DNA from: Acidocella facilis ATCC 35904
GTDB lineage: Bacteria; Pseudomonadota; Alphaproteobacteria; Acetobacterales; Acetobacteraceae
Length of the DNA: 44,649 nt
Assembly (NCBI RefSeq): GCF_000687875.1
Contig: NZ_JHYG01000009.1
Span: forward strand, 57,634 to 102,282
Direction: 5' to 3'
Part shown: piece after piece, positions 36,524 to 44,649 of the stretch
How the letters are laid out: each line of letters opens with the position of its first letter
How positions within the stretch are numbered: position 1 is the first letter of the stretch
Notes under the pieces: model-generated
What the model saw: the letters and a program-made list of their open reading frames with translations, nothing else
Database searches by the model: none
What the model was told of the DNA's origin: nothing
Position numbers and translations under genes: made by a program

Positions 36524-37237
36524 ATGCGAAGCCAGGCCAAGCCCAGCGCCCGAAAGGCCCAGATCATCAAGGCTCCCTTGCCGGAGGCGCTGGCGCAGGC
36601 CGGTCTGCCCGCCGACATCGCCGAGCCTTACAGCACCGGCAGCAACGCCGCCGCCGTCTCGGATCTGACGCTGGAACAGGCGATCGGCGTGCAGGTGCGC
36701 CAGCTGCGCCGGCGTGTCGGCATCACCGTCTCCGAACTCGCCGCCGCCGCCAATCTTTCCGGCGGCATGCTCTCAAAAATCGAAAACGGGCAGATCTCGC
36801 CCTCGCTCGCCTCGCTGCAATCGCTGGCGCTGGCGCTGAACGTGCCGATCACCACCTTCTTTTCCACCTTCGAGGAAAAGCGGGACTGCTCCTTCGTGAA
36901 AGCCGGCACCGGCGTGGTGATCGAGCGGCGCGGCTCCAAGGCCGGGCATCAATACGCGCTGCTCGGCCACGCGCTGGGCGGCAATGTGGTGGTGGAGCCC
37001 TATCTGATCACGCTGAGCGGTGACGCCGCCCCTTATCCCGCCTTCCAGCATGAGGGCACGGAATTCATCTATATGCTCACCGGCGAGGTGCTGTATCGCC
37101 ATGGCGATCAATCCTACCATCTCACCCCTGGCGACGCGCTGCTGTTCGACAGCGCCGCCCCGCACGGGCCGGAAAAACTGCTGGTGAAGCCGATGACCTA
37201 TCTCTCCATCATCACCTACGCGCGCGAGCCGGCCTGA
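36524..37237 (+). CDS. XRE family regulator with cupin sensor domain
   Basis: A 237-residue DNA-binding regulator. A helix-turn-helix lies at about 55-112 (VRQLRRRVGITVSELAAAAN, LSGGMLSKIENGQISPSL), and a cupin_2 effector domain at about 165-230 (FQHEGTEFIYMLTGEVLYRHG, LTPGDALLFDSAAPHGPE), the common XRE-cupin layout of amino-acid or amine metabolism regulators. The ATG at 36524 follows a strong purine-rich ribosome site (GGAGGGGGAGA); an in-frame GTG at 36506 is less likely. It is followed after two bases by tenA. The effector is unknown. Its position after the sarcosine operon makes that operon a candidate target, but this is inference. Confidence 0.92.
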   Translation: MRSQAKPSARKAQIIKAPLPEALAQAGLPADIAEPYSTGSNAAAVSDLTLEQAIGVQVRQLRRRVGITVSELAAAANLSGGMLSKIENGQISPSLASLQSLALALNVPITTFFSTFEEKRDCSFVKAGTGVVIERRGSKAGHQYALLGHALGGNVVVEPYLITLSGDAAPYPAFQHEGTEFIYMLTGEVLYRHGDQSYHLTPGDALLFDSAAPHGPEKLLVKPMTYLSIITYAREPA

Positions 37238-37239
37238 AC

Positions 37240-37899
37240 ATGGCGCGGCTGTTCGCACAGTGGCGCGAAGGGGCCGGCGCCGCCTGGGGCGCGTATGTGC
37301 GCCATCCTTTCGTGCAGGCTTTGGCCGAGGGCAGGCTGAAACCCGAAGCCTTCCGGAATTTCCTGATCCAGGATTATCTCTTCCTGATCCAATATGGCCG
37401 CGCCTACGCGCTGCTGGCGGCGAAGCTGGAGGCGCTGGAGGATATCAAGGCGGCCCTCGCCACTGCCCAGGCGCTGATCGAAACCGAAATGCCGTTGCAC
37501 GTAAAATATTGCGAAGGCTGGGGGATTACGGAGGCGCAGATGCGCGCCGCCGAACCGTCCTTGGAGATGCTGGCCTATACGCGCTACGTGCTGGAGGTGG
37601 GCTATAGCGGCGACGCGCTGGCGTTGCTGGCGGCCCTGGCGCCCTGCATCGCCGGCTATGCCGAGGTTGGCGCCGAGGCGGCGGCGCGGGCCAAGGCGGA
37701 TAATCCTTACCGCCCCTGGATCGAGACCTATACCGGCGCGGACTATCTCGAAGCGGTGGCGTCATCCTTGGCGATGATCGACCGGGTGGGGGCTGCCTGC
37801 GGGGCGCAGGGCCGGGCGGCGCAGTTGCAGGGGATTTTCACCCAGGCGACGAAGCTGGAAGCGGCGTTCTGGAACACCGGCTGGGTATTGCAGCTTTAA
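37240..37899 (+). CDS. tenA: TenA family protein (thiaminase II-like)
   Basis: TenA-type aminopyrimidine aminohydrolase family, 219 residues, all helical. The TenA_C features are present: FLIQDYLFLIQYGRAYALLAAK with Asp45, and APCIAGYAEVG with the catalytic-type Cys136; GADYLEAV near the C-terminus also fits. Classical members salvage the pyrimidine of thiamine. Here the gene starts two bases after an XRE-cupin regulator and close to a sarcosine/one-carbon operon, with no thiamine genes nearby, so a different amine substrate is possible. A composite hairpin repeat follows. Confidence 0.88.
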   Translation: MARLFAQWREGAGAAWGAYVRHPFVQALAEGRLKPEAFRNFLIQDYLFLIQYGRAYALLAAKLEALEDIKAALATAQALIETEMPLHVKYCEGWGITEAQMRAAEPSLEMLAYTRYVLEVGYSGDALALLAALAPCIAGYAEVGAEAAARAKADNPYRPWIETYTGADYLEAVASSLAMIDRVGAACGAQGRAAQLQGIFTQATKLEAAFWNTGWVLQL

Positions 37900-37903
37900 A
37901 AAC

Positions 37904-37993
37904 CAAACGTTTTTTGGTGCCGCTTTTTTTCAAAAAGCGGCAAAACCGTTTGGGGTGGTGGCAACCGCGTTGCCACCACCCCTCCAAAAACGT
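37904..37993. repeat. Composite hairpin repeat, copy E (H3 and H2, inverted order)
   Basis: Opposite orientation to copies A-C: outer end ACGTTTTTTGGTGCC, H3 arms 37919-37928/37932-37941, then H2 arms 37952-37965/37969-37982 (GGGGTGGTGGCAAC). H1 is missing. It fills the whole gap between convergent genes ending at 37899 (plus) and 37994 (minus). Confidence 0.85.
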
Positions 37994-38950
37994 TCACCCC
38001 GCGCCGATCAGCACGCCGGTCGCGAACACCAGCACACCGCCCAGCGCGACTTGCAGTGTCGCGCGGATCGGCGAGGTCTCCATGAAGCGCCAGCGGATCC
38101 AGGAGATCGTGGCCAGCTCCACCGCCACCACGATGATCGCCACGATCAGCGCCAGATGCAGGTTCGGGATCAAGAAGGGCAGCGTATGGCCCAGCCCGCC
38201 CAGCGTCGTCATCAGGCCGGTGACGATGCCGCGCACATAGGGCGTGCCGCGCCCGGTCAGCGAGCCGTCATCCGAGAGCGCCTCGGCGAAGCCCATCGAG
38301 ATGCCCGCCCCGAGCGAGGCCGCCGCGCCGACCAGAAAGGCCGAGAACGGATTATGCGTCGAGAACGCCGCGGCGAAAATCGGCGCCAGGGTCGAGACCG
38401 AGCCATCCATCAGCCCGACCAGCCCGGGCTGCACATATTGCAGCATGAATTGCTGCTTGGCTTCCTCATCCTCGCTCTTGCGGGTATCAGCGGTGAGGTT
38501 CTGGGCGGAAAGCTCGTCGGCGCGGTGCTCGTGCTCGGCTTCCGCATCGGCCAGATCGCCCAGCAGCTTGCGGATCGACACATCGCTCGTGCGCGCCGCG
38601 GCGTTGCGGTAGAAGCGCTGCGCCTCGTGCTCCATGCCCTCGGCCAGCTTGCGCACATCATTGATGTTCGGCTTTGGAAATTGCCAGATCGAAGGGCGGC
38701 TCAAAAACCCGCGCACATCCTGGCGGCGGATCAGCGGGATATGTTCGCCGAATTTTTCCTGGAACAGATCCAGCAGCATGCGCCGATGCTCGCTCTCCTC
38801 CGCCGCCATCTCCTTGAAGATGTTGGCCGTGCTGGGAAAATCCTCCCGCATGCGCTCAGCGATGTCGAGATAGATGCGCCCATCCTCTTCTTCATTGCTG
38901 ATCGCGAGCGCGAGGATCTCGCGCTCCGAGAGCTGGGAAAATTCACGCAT
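37994..38950 (-). CDS. mbfA: Membrane-bound ferritin / VIT-family iron exporter
   Basis: A 318-residue fusion: an N-terminal ferritin-like (erythrin/rubrerythrin-type) domain with [25 protein letters not shown] and [14 protein letters not shown] plus [14 protein letters not shown], whose Glu/His residues would form a di-iron site. It is followed by a VIT1/CCC1-type membrane domain (about 165-318, [25 protein letters not shown]) with about five helices. This is the architecture of MbfA, an iron exporter under Irr control in rhizobia. The ATG has GGAG seven bases upstream. The 187-bp divergent region may hold an Irr/Fur-type site, but I could not find a clear ICE box. Confidence 0.92.
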   Translation of the reverse strand: MREFSQLSEREILALAISNEEEDGRIYLDIAERMREDFPSTANIFKEMAAEESEHRRMLLDLFQEKFGEHIPLIRRQDVRGFLSRPSIWQFPKPNINDVRKLAEGMEHEAQRFYRNAAARTSDVSIRKLLGDLADAEAEHEHRADELSAQNLTADTRKSEDEEAKQQFMLQYVQPGLVGLMDGSVSTLAPIFAAAFSTHNPFSAFLVGAAASLGAGISMGFAEALSDDGSLTGRGTPYVRGIVTGLMTTLGGLGHTLPFLIPNLHLALIVAIIVVAVELATISWIRWRFMETSPIRATLQVALGGVLVFATGVLIGAG

Positions 38951-39137
38951 TGAAACACTCCGTTTAGCAACCGCTCATCTGACGCGCACGGCGCCGCGCG
39001 TCAAGAAATTTATCACATTTGAGAATGAATGGCTGTTGCATAGATCGTTGAAAAGACAGTTTTTTTACAGTCCGGAGCGGCGTTGCGGCAGGGTGGAAAG
39101 CCTGTAAAATGAAGGGGCAAGGAACAGCTTTGAGGCG

Positions 39138-40964
39138 GTGGGCAGGGTGCGGGATCAGAACGGGCTTTGCCCATGCGAAAGTGGATTGCGCGCTTTGCGC
39201 TGCTGCCAGTCGGACTCTGCAGAATGGCCGGGCGAGGCGGCGCTGGCGCTGCTCACCCCCAAGGCCGAGGAAGCGACCAAGCTTTTCAACGAAAAGAAAT
39301 ATGAAGAGGCGGAGGCGCTGGCGCTGGCGGTGCTGGATGCGGCCCCCAATCAGCGCATCGCGCTGCGCGTGCTGTTTGAAATCCGCAATGCGCAGAAGCG
39401 CGGCAAGGCGGCGGATGCGCTGGGGGCCAGGCTGGCCGGCCTGCCCGGCAATGCCGGCCAGCGGGCCCAGGCCAATGGCCATTATGCGCAATATCTGATC
39501 GGCCAGGCGCGGTATGAGGCGGCGATTCCGTTCGCGGCCGAAGTGTTGAAAGCCACACCGCGCGCCGCCCAGGCGCATCACGTGATGGGGGTGGTGTTCA
39601 CCGAAACCGGCGCGCTGGAGGCCGGGGAGCGACACTATCGCAAGGCGGCCGCTTTGTCCCCGGTCGAGGATGGCATGGTGCTGGGCAATCTGGCCTGGAA
39701 CCTGAAACAGCAGGGCCGGCTCACCGAGTCACTGGCGCTGTATGAACAGGCCCTGGCGCTGCGCCCGGATAATATGCGCGGCACCGGCGGCAAGGCGCAG
39801 GTGCTGTTCGCCTTGGGCGCGCGGGGCGAGGCCGAGGCGGTGCTGGATGGCGCCCTGGCGCGCTGGCCCGAGGATAAGATGCTGCGCCTGTTGCGGGTGA
39901 TGGCGGATCTGGCGCAGGACCGCCCGCAAGCGGTGCTGGACCGGCTGAACCCGGCCGAGCCGATGGTGCCGCCCGAGCTACTCGCCCGTGGCCGCGCTTA
40001 CATGCAGCTCGGCCAGCCGCAGGAGGCGATCAACGCCATCGCCGCCGCCCGCAACATCCAGCGCGAGCGCGGCGGGCTCAGCTTCCAGCCCGAGGCGCTG
40101 CAGGCGCAGATCGCGCGCGACAAGGCCTATTTCACCGGCGACCGGCTGCGGCCTTTGCCCAAGGCCGGGCCGGGGGCGTTCATGCCGGTGTTCCTGCTCG
40201 GCTTCCCGCGCGCGGGCAGTTCGCTGCTGGAACAGCTGCTCGCCCAGCTTCCGCAATTCGCGGCGGGGGACGAGCTTGCACCCATCTCCCGGCTGATCGA
40301 CGCGATCCCCGGCATGCTCGGCAACCAGCCTTATCCGGAGGCCCTGGACAATGTGCTGGTGGGCGACGCGGCGCAGGTGCCTGACCGGCTGCGGGCGCTG
40401 TATGAGGCGCCGCGCGGCGCCCTGGCCCGCCCCGGCGTGCGCTTCATCACCGACCGCGCCCCGGGCAATGTCTGGCATCTCGGGCTGATCAAGCTGCTCT
40501 ATCCCGAGGCGCCGATCATCCATGTGCTGCGCCATCCTTACGACCTCGTGCTCGCCAACGCTGCCCAGGACCGCAGGCTGGAGACCAACGCCCATGCCGG
40601 GCTGCCCGCCCTGGCGCGCTATTTCGACATGCAGGCGCAGATGCTCAAACATTATCGCGGCGAGCTGACGCTGCGCTATCTGCCGGTGCGCTACGAAGAG
40701 CTGGTGCGCGACCCGGATGGCGAGGTGCGCAAAATCCTCGATTTCATCGGCGCCGAGAGCGATCTGCCCGGCGGCTTCGGGCTGAATAACGGCGCTGTCC
40801 CCGAACCCTGGCCGGCGCATTTCGCGCTGCGCCGCCCGGTGCACCCCAACGCCGCCGGCCGCTACCAGGCCTATCAGCAGGCGCTGCCGAAACTCTTCAG
40901 CGAGGTGGCGGCGATCCTTGATCCCTGGGTGCGAGAGCTGGGCTATGAGGAGCCGACGCCATGA
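39138..40964 (+). CDS. TPR sulfotransferase with N-terminal SEC-C-like motif
   Basis: A 608-residue protein. Residues 8-23 have CPCESG then RCC, i.e. Cys11-x-Cys13-x8-Cys22-Cys23, matching the spacing of SEC-C zinc motifs. TPR repeats fill about 45-320, then a sulfotransferase domain from about 345 has the PAPS-binding loop FLLGFPRAGSSLLEQ and a later RHPYDLVLANAAQDRRL. It is predicted to sulfate a glycan or peptide acceptor; no signal peptide. Start GTG 39138 (or GTG 39147) is inferred, with GAGG just upstream. The stop overlaps the next gene (ATGA). It may be a surface-decoration enzyme, but its acceptor is unknown. Confidence 0.87.
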   Translation: MGRVRDQNGLCPCESGLRALRCCQSDSAEWPGEAALALLTPKAEEATKLFNEKKYEEAEALALAVLDAAPNQRIALRVLFEIRNAQKRGKAADALGARLAGLPGNAGQRAQANGHYAQYLIGQARYEAAIPFAAEVLKATPRAAQAHHVMGVVFTETGALEAGERHYRKAAALSPVEDGMVLGNLAWNLKQQGRLTESLALYEQALALRPDNMRGTGGKAQVLFALGARGEAEAVLDGALARWPEDKMLRLLRVMADLAQDRPQAVLDRLNPAEPMVPPELLARGRAYMQLGQPQEAINAIAAARNIQRERGGLSFQPEALQAQIARDKAYFTGDRLRPLPKAGPGAFMPVFLLGFPRAGSSLLEQLLAQLPQFAAGDELAPISRLIDAIPGMLGNQPYPEALDNVLVGDAAQVPDRLRALYEAPRGALARPGVRFITDRAPGNVWHLGLIKLLYPEAPIIHVLRHPYDLVLANAAQDRRLETNAHAGLPALARYFDMQAQMLKHYRGELTLRYLPVRYEELVRDPDGEVRKILDFIGAESDLPGGFGLNNGAVPEPWPAHFALRRPVHPNAAGRYQAYQQALPKLFSEVAAILDPWVRELGYEEPTP

Positions 40965-42334
40965 GTGCTGCGCAGGAAAACGGCAAGGTGGTGATGAAGC
41001 TGGCGGATGCGCTGGACAAGCTCGCCAAGCTGGAACAAGCCAACAAGCTGCCCGAGGCCGATGATCTCGCCAGGCGCATGCTGGCGGCGATGCCGGAGCA
41101 TCCGCATATCCTGCAGCTCGCCGGCATCGTCGCCTATCGCAGCGGGCGGGTGCAGGAGGCGATCGAGCGCATGGAGAAATCCCAGGCGCTGGCGCCGGAT
41201 GTCGCCCTCTATCCGCGCAATATCTGCGAGATCTACCGCGGCGCTGGCCGGCTGGACGATGCGCTGGCCGCCGCCAAACGCGCCATCGAGCTCTCGCCCG
41301 AGGATTCGCGCAGCCATTTCAACTGCGCGCTGATCCATTATGAACGGTTGGAGCTGGATGAGGCCGTCGCCGTCTCTGACAAGGCGATCGCGCTCGACCC
41401 TGAATTCGCCGAGGCGCATTTTGAGAAGGCCGAGGCGCTGCTGCTCGGCGGCAAGCTGAAGGAAGGCTGGGACAGCTATGAATGGCGCTTCAAGCTGAAA
41501 CAGGCCGAAGGCATGCTGCCCAAGACCGAGAAGCCGCAATGGGATGGCCAGCCGCTCGCACCCGGCAAGCTGCTGATCATCGGCGATCAGGGCTTTGGCG
41601 ATTGCATCCAGTTTGGCCGCTACATCCCCTGGGCGGCGATGCTGGCGCCGCAGCCGATCATCGCCTGCTCGGGCGAGCTGCTGCCGCTGCTCAGCCAGCT
41701 GCCGCATATCGGCAAGGTGGTGACGCGCTGGGACGATGCCGGGGATTACGACGCCTATATCCCGCTCTCCGGCCTGCCACGCCTGGCCGGCACCACCACC
41801 GAGACTATTCCGCCCTCGGGCTATCTGGCGGCCAAGCCGGCGCTGGTGGAAGAGTGGCGCGCGCGGCTGGACCGGCTGGCGCCGAAGGGCAAGAAGCGCA
41901 TCGCTTTGGTCTGGGCCGGGCGGCCGACCCATAAGAACGACAAGAAGCGCAGCCTGAAGCTTTCGCAATTCGCCCCGCTGTTCGCGCGCGATGATGTGGT
42001 GATCCTGACCGTGCAGAAGGGCGACCAGATCGCCCAGGCCGGCGGCTATTTCGGCCGCGCGCCGCTGGTCAATCTCGGCCCGGAGATCGAGGATTTTCTC
42101 GATACGATGGCGATCCTGCAGCATGTCGACCGGCTGGTGACGATCGATACCTCGGTCGCGCATATCGCCGGGGCCAGCAACGTGCCGACCTCGATCGTGT
42201 TGCCCTACGCGCCGGATTGGCGTTGGCTGCTGCACCGCGAGGACACGCCCTGGTATCCGAACATGCGCCTCTACCGGCAGCGCGTGCCCTTCCAGTGGGA
42301 CGATGTGATCGCCCGCGTCGCGGCGGATCTGTAA
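40961..42334 (+). CDS. TPR protein with GT9/GT41-like C-terminal domain
   Basis: 457 residues. TPR units lie at about 15-175 (NICEIYRGAGRLDDALAAAK, DPEFAEAHFEKAEALLLGGK), followed by the linker WDSYEWRFKL that commonly joins TPRs to a glycosyltransferase fold. The C-terminal domain has LLIIGDQGFGDCIQFGRY and DTSVAHIAGA, which resemble the nucleotide-sugar region of heptosyltransferase-like (GT9) and GT41-type proteins. It overlaps the upstream sulfotransferase gene (ATGA) and is ten bases before the next sulfotransferase-like gene, so the three probably work together. Confidence 0.85.
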   Translation: MSAAQENGKVVMKLADALDKLAKLEQANKLPEADDLARRMLAAMPEHPHILQLAGIVAYRSGRVQEAIERMEKSQALAPDVALYPRNICEIYRGAGRLDDALAAAKRAIELSPEDSRSHFNCALIHYERLELDEAVAVSDKAIALDPEFAEAHFEKAEALLLGGKLKEGWDSYEWRFKLKQAEGMLPKTEKPQWDGQPLAPGKLLIIGDQGFGDCIQFGRYIPWAAMLAPQPIIACSGELLPLLSQLPHIGKVVTRWDDAGDYDAYIPLSGLPRLAGTTTETIPPSGYLAAKPALVEEWRARLDRLAPKGKKRIALVWAGRPTHKNDKKRSLKLSQFAPLFARDDVVILTVQKGDQIAQAGGYFGRAPLVNLGPEIEDFLDTMAILQHVDRLVTIDTSVAHIAGASNVPTSIVLPYAPDWRWLLHREDTPWYPNMRLYRQRVPFQWDDVIARVAADL

Positions 42335-42344
42335 GGCGGCGCTG

Positions 42345-43340
42345 ATGTTCGGACCACGCCGCGCGGCGCCGCTTTTCACCGCCGCGCGCCGGCCGCTGCT
42401 GCTGCTCCATGCCGGGCTGCACAAAACCGGCACCACCGCCTTGCAGGAGGCGCTGGCGGCGCAGCAACAGGCGCTGCTGGGCCAGGGCGTGCTGTTCGTG
42501 CGCGCCGGCCGGCCGGTGAGTGCGGCCGGGCAGCATAATCTTGCCTGGCAGCTGATGCGCGACAGGCGCTATCACAGCGCCTGGGGCACTATCGACGAGG
42601 CGGCGCGCGAGATTGCCGCGCATGGCGGCCACGCCATCATCTCGGCGGAGGATTTTGAAACCTTCCTGGACCGGCCTGAGATATTCGCGCCGCTCACGCG
42701 CCATCCCGCCTTGGCCGGGCATGAGATCGCGCTGCTGGTCTATCTGCGCGAACCCTGCGCCTATCTGCGCTCGCTCTATCTCGAACTCACCCAGGCCGGC
42801 ATCGCCGAGGAGGCGAGGCTGGTGATCTCGCAGATCCTCGCCGCCGGGCATTTCGATCTGCGGGAATGGCGGTTTCAGTTCGACTATGCCCGCCTCGCCG
42901 CCAGGCTGCGGCGCGGCTTTCCCGGGCGGGTGGTGCTGCGCGACTATCAGGCGCTGATCGGCGGCTCCAGCCTTTCGGATTTCCGGCATGTCACCGGGCT
43001 GAGGCTGGATGAATTCGATGACAAGCGGCTGAACATCGCGCGCGCGCCGGGCGATGCGCTGCGGGATTTCTACGCGGCGCGGCTGGCCTTGCCGCTCACA
43101 GAGGCGCAGCTGGCGCAGATCGCGGCGCTCGCCGCCGCTCTGGGCGAACAGGCGCCCGGGCTTTCGGCGGCCAGCCTCGCCAGGCTGGCGGCGCGCTTCG
43201 GCCCGGCCCGGCGGTCCTTGCGCCGCTTCGGCGTTGGGCGCGATTGGGCGGTGCCGAAGGCGGAGACGCGGCCGGGGATGACGCTGGAGGCGCTGTTTTC
43301 CTTCGAGACCCAATGCCGTTTGATGGGCGCCGAGGCCTGA
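42345..43340 (+). CDS. Sulfotransferase-like P-loop protein
   Basis: 331 residues with a 5'-PSB-type loop HAGLHKTGTTALQEAL (22-37) near the N-terminus, EDFETFL mid-protein and a C-terminal region that I cannot assign. The loop is the sulfotransferase/PAPS type (xxKTGTT). Catalytic residues beyond it are not clear. AAGG lies upstream of the ATG, 10 bp after the TPR-glycosyltransferase gene. It ends convergently 30 bp from the truncated transporter. Probably the third enzyme of a surface-glycan sulfation cassette, by inference from position. Confidence 0.75.
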   Translation: MFGPRRAAPLFTAARRPLLLLHAGLHKTGTTALQEALAAQQQALLGQGVLFVRAGRPVSAAGQHNLAWQLMRDRRYHSAWGTIDEAAREIAAHGGHAIISAEDFETFLDRPEIFAPLTRHPALAGHEIALLVYLREPCAYLRSLYLELTQAGIAEEARLVISQILAAGHFDLREWRFQFDYARLAARLRRGFPGRVVLRDYQALIGGSSLSDFRHVTGLRLDEFDDKRLNIARAPGDALRDFYAARLALPLTEAQLAQIAALAAALGEQAPGLSAASLARLAARFGPARRSLRRFGVGRDWAVPKAETRPGMTLEALFSFETQCRLMGAEA

Positions 43341-43369
43341 ACGCAGGGGGTAGCCTCCTGCCAAGAAGC

Positions 43370-44368
43370 TCAGTCGGCAGCCGTGGCGGAGAGCGGTGTT
43401 GAGAGCGCCTCCAGCGATTGCCCCTCGGCGGGAACCGCCAGGACCGCCGCCAGCACGCCAGCCCCGGCCATCAGCGCCCCGGCGAAGAGATAGCCCCCGC
43501 AAATGGCCAGCGGCGAGCCGTCGCCGATCAGCCGGCCAAAGACCAAAGGTGCCAGCACGCCCCCCAGCGCGGTGCCGAAGGCGTAGAACAAAGCGATCGC
43601 CAGGGCCCGGATTTCCAGCGGAAACAGCTCGCTCGCGGTGAGATAGGCGGCGCTGGCGGCGGAGGAGGCAATGAAGAAGATCGCCGCCCAGGCCAGGGTC
43701 TGCGTCGTCGCATCGAACCATCCGTGCAGAAACCCGTAGCCGGTGGCGGCGAGCAGCGCGCCGGAGAGGATATAGGTGGCGGCCAGCATGATCCGCCGCC
43801 CCAGCGTATCAAAGAGCCAGCCCAGCCATAGCGGCCCGAGAAAATTCCCTGCCGCCAGCGGCAACAGATACAAGCCGGCGCGCCCCTGCGGGACGTGGTA
43901 GAAGCGCGTGAGCATCAGCGCGTAGGTGAAGAACAGCGCATTATATAAAAACGCCTGCGCCGCCATCAGTGCCAGCACCAGCACCGTGCGGGCGCGGTAG
44001 GTGCGCAGCAGCACCGGCAGGATCACGCCCAGCCCGAAGCTCTTGCGCGGCTGCAGTGTCAGTTTCGGCAGATCCTCCGGCCCCGCGCTGTCCGTCCGTG
44101 CCTCGATCTCGCGCATCAGCGCCTCGGCCTCCTGCGCGCGCCCATGGGTGATCAGCCAGCGCGGGCTCTCAGGGATGATCCGGCGCGGCGCCAGCACCCC
44201 CAGCCCGATCACCGCGCCGATGCCAAATTCCAGCCGCCAGCCGAGATTCTCCGGCAACCAATGCGGGTTGAGCAGGACCAGACTCATCCCGGCGCCGATC
44301 ACCGCCCCCAGCCAATAGGTGCCGTTGAGCCCGAGGGCGACGCGCCCGCGCAGCCGGGCCGGGATCAA
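43370..44368 (-). pseudogene. MFS transporter, N-terminal part missing
   Basis: The remaining 330-odd residues match a sugar-transporter-like MFS protein: LIPARLRGRVALGLNGTYWLGA, PESPRWLITHGR, RTVLVLALMAAQAFLYNA, GWLFDTLGRRIM and ELFPLEIRALAIAL. Family members carry about 100-130 more residues (the first helices) before LIPAR. Here homology stops at about 44368, and the open frame before it is only MGASHRLQ. Nothing hydrophobic of MFS type follows in the last 280 bp. The N-terminal half was probably replaced by inserted or rearranged DNA; the left-over protein is unlikely to transport. Confidence 0.7.
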
Positions 44369-44649
44369 CTGTAACCGATGCGAGGCCCCCACTGCATGGG
44401 GCTGGACTTTACCGTGATGTCTCTGCGACGCGCTGGGGCATCCAGAAGTCTCTGATTGCTGGCACGACGATGGGTATGTCGTGATAGGCGGTCTTGAGGT
44501 ACGATTTTATGTCGATGCCTTTGGGCGGCGGCCCGGCGGGGATAGCCAGTTCGTCGGCGCAGTAGAGCAGGATTGGCAGCAGGAGGCCGTATTGAATGTT
44601 TTTTGCGTTGAGTAATGGCGCCCACGCCTTCCAGCGCAATTTCATCGCG
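44369..44649. other. Unassigned DNA abutting the broken transporter
   Basis: About 280 bp to the window edge, less GC-rich than its neighbours. It holds a CCCCACTGCATGGGG near-palindrome about 20 bp in, consistent with the end of an inserted element, but no terminal inverted repeat, target duplication or transposase motif can be recognised within the window. Confidence 0.35.
44409..44645 (-). CDS. Hypothetical protein beyond the transporter junction
   Basis: A 78-residue open frame starting ATG 44645, four bases from the window edge, so it may continue beyond it. It includes LLLPILLYCADELAIPAG and YLKTAYHDIPIVVPAIRDFW. I recognise no family. Its location at the junction suggests cargo or a fragment of the inserted DNA. 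Confidence 0.3.
   Translation of the reverse strand: MKLRWKAWAPLLNAKNIQYGLLLPILLYCADELAIPAGPPPKGIDIKSYLKTAYHDIPIVVPAIRDFWMPQRVAETSR

Noticed and set aside
38951-39137. An Irr (ICE-box) or Fur site upstream of mbfA
   Set aside because: ATTTGAGAATGAAT near 39015 has partial similarity only; no convincing palindrome, so no site is called.

Overview
The window is about 44.6 kb of high-GC DNA. By protein families, heavy start/stop overlap of adjacent genes, and promoter elements resembling the alphaproteobacterial form (GCTANAWC -10), it looks like an alphaproteobacterial chromosome. My best guess is Acetobacteraceae, because intergenic hairpin repeats of the kind seen here are what I associate with that family; this is inference, not a database result. 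I see no rRNA, tRNA, CRISPR array or prophage.

Layout. 1-3.8 kb: a short-chain dehydrogenase, release factor 3 (prfC) and a polytopic membrane protein. 3.8-9.5 kb (minus): the envelope transport pair tamA-tamB. 9.6-11.9 kb (minus): an RluA-type pseudouridine synthase coupled to rarA, followed by a tiny membrane protein on plus. 12.4-20.0 kb: two divergent operons of the amidoligase type. On minus are a fused (apparently degenerate) ATP-grasp/alpha-E protein and a transglutaminase. On plus are an intact ATP-grasp, a separate alpha-E protein and a GT-C glycosyltransferase, each overlapping the next. 20.1-23.5 kb: fpr, glnB and an unassigned PLP-fold protein. 23.7-26.1 kb (minus): a large Gly/Asn/Ser-rich beta-repeat protein. 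26.5-29.6 kb: pduO-type adenosyltransferase, a pseudophosphatase-kinase fusion and a metallophosphoesterase in one coupled operon. 29.7-36.3 kb: a sarcosine-oxidation and one-carbon operon, soxBDAG-purU-folD. 36.5-37.9 kb: an XRE-cupin regulator with a TenA protein. 38 kb (minus): an MbfA-type ferritin/VIT iron exporter. 39.1-43.3 kb: a three-gene sulfotransferase / TPR-glycosyltransferase cassette. 43.4 kb to the end (minus): an MFS transporter that has lost its N-terminal part at a junction with unrelated DNA.

The most distinctive non-coding feature is a family of five modular intergenic elements (about 40-140 bp) built from up to three hairpin modules. Four of the five lie exactly between convergent gene ends, and one hairpin shows compensatory base changes between copies. 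Other points of interest are two probable leaderless promoters with identical geometry, two multi-domain proteins in which an enzymatic domain has lost its catalytic residues next to an intact partner, and an N-terminal SEC-C-like zinc motif on a TPR sulfotransferase.
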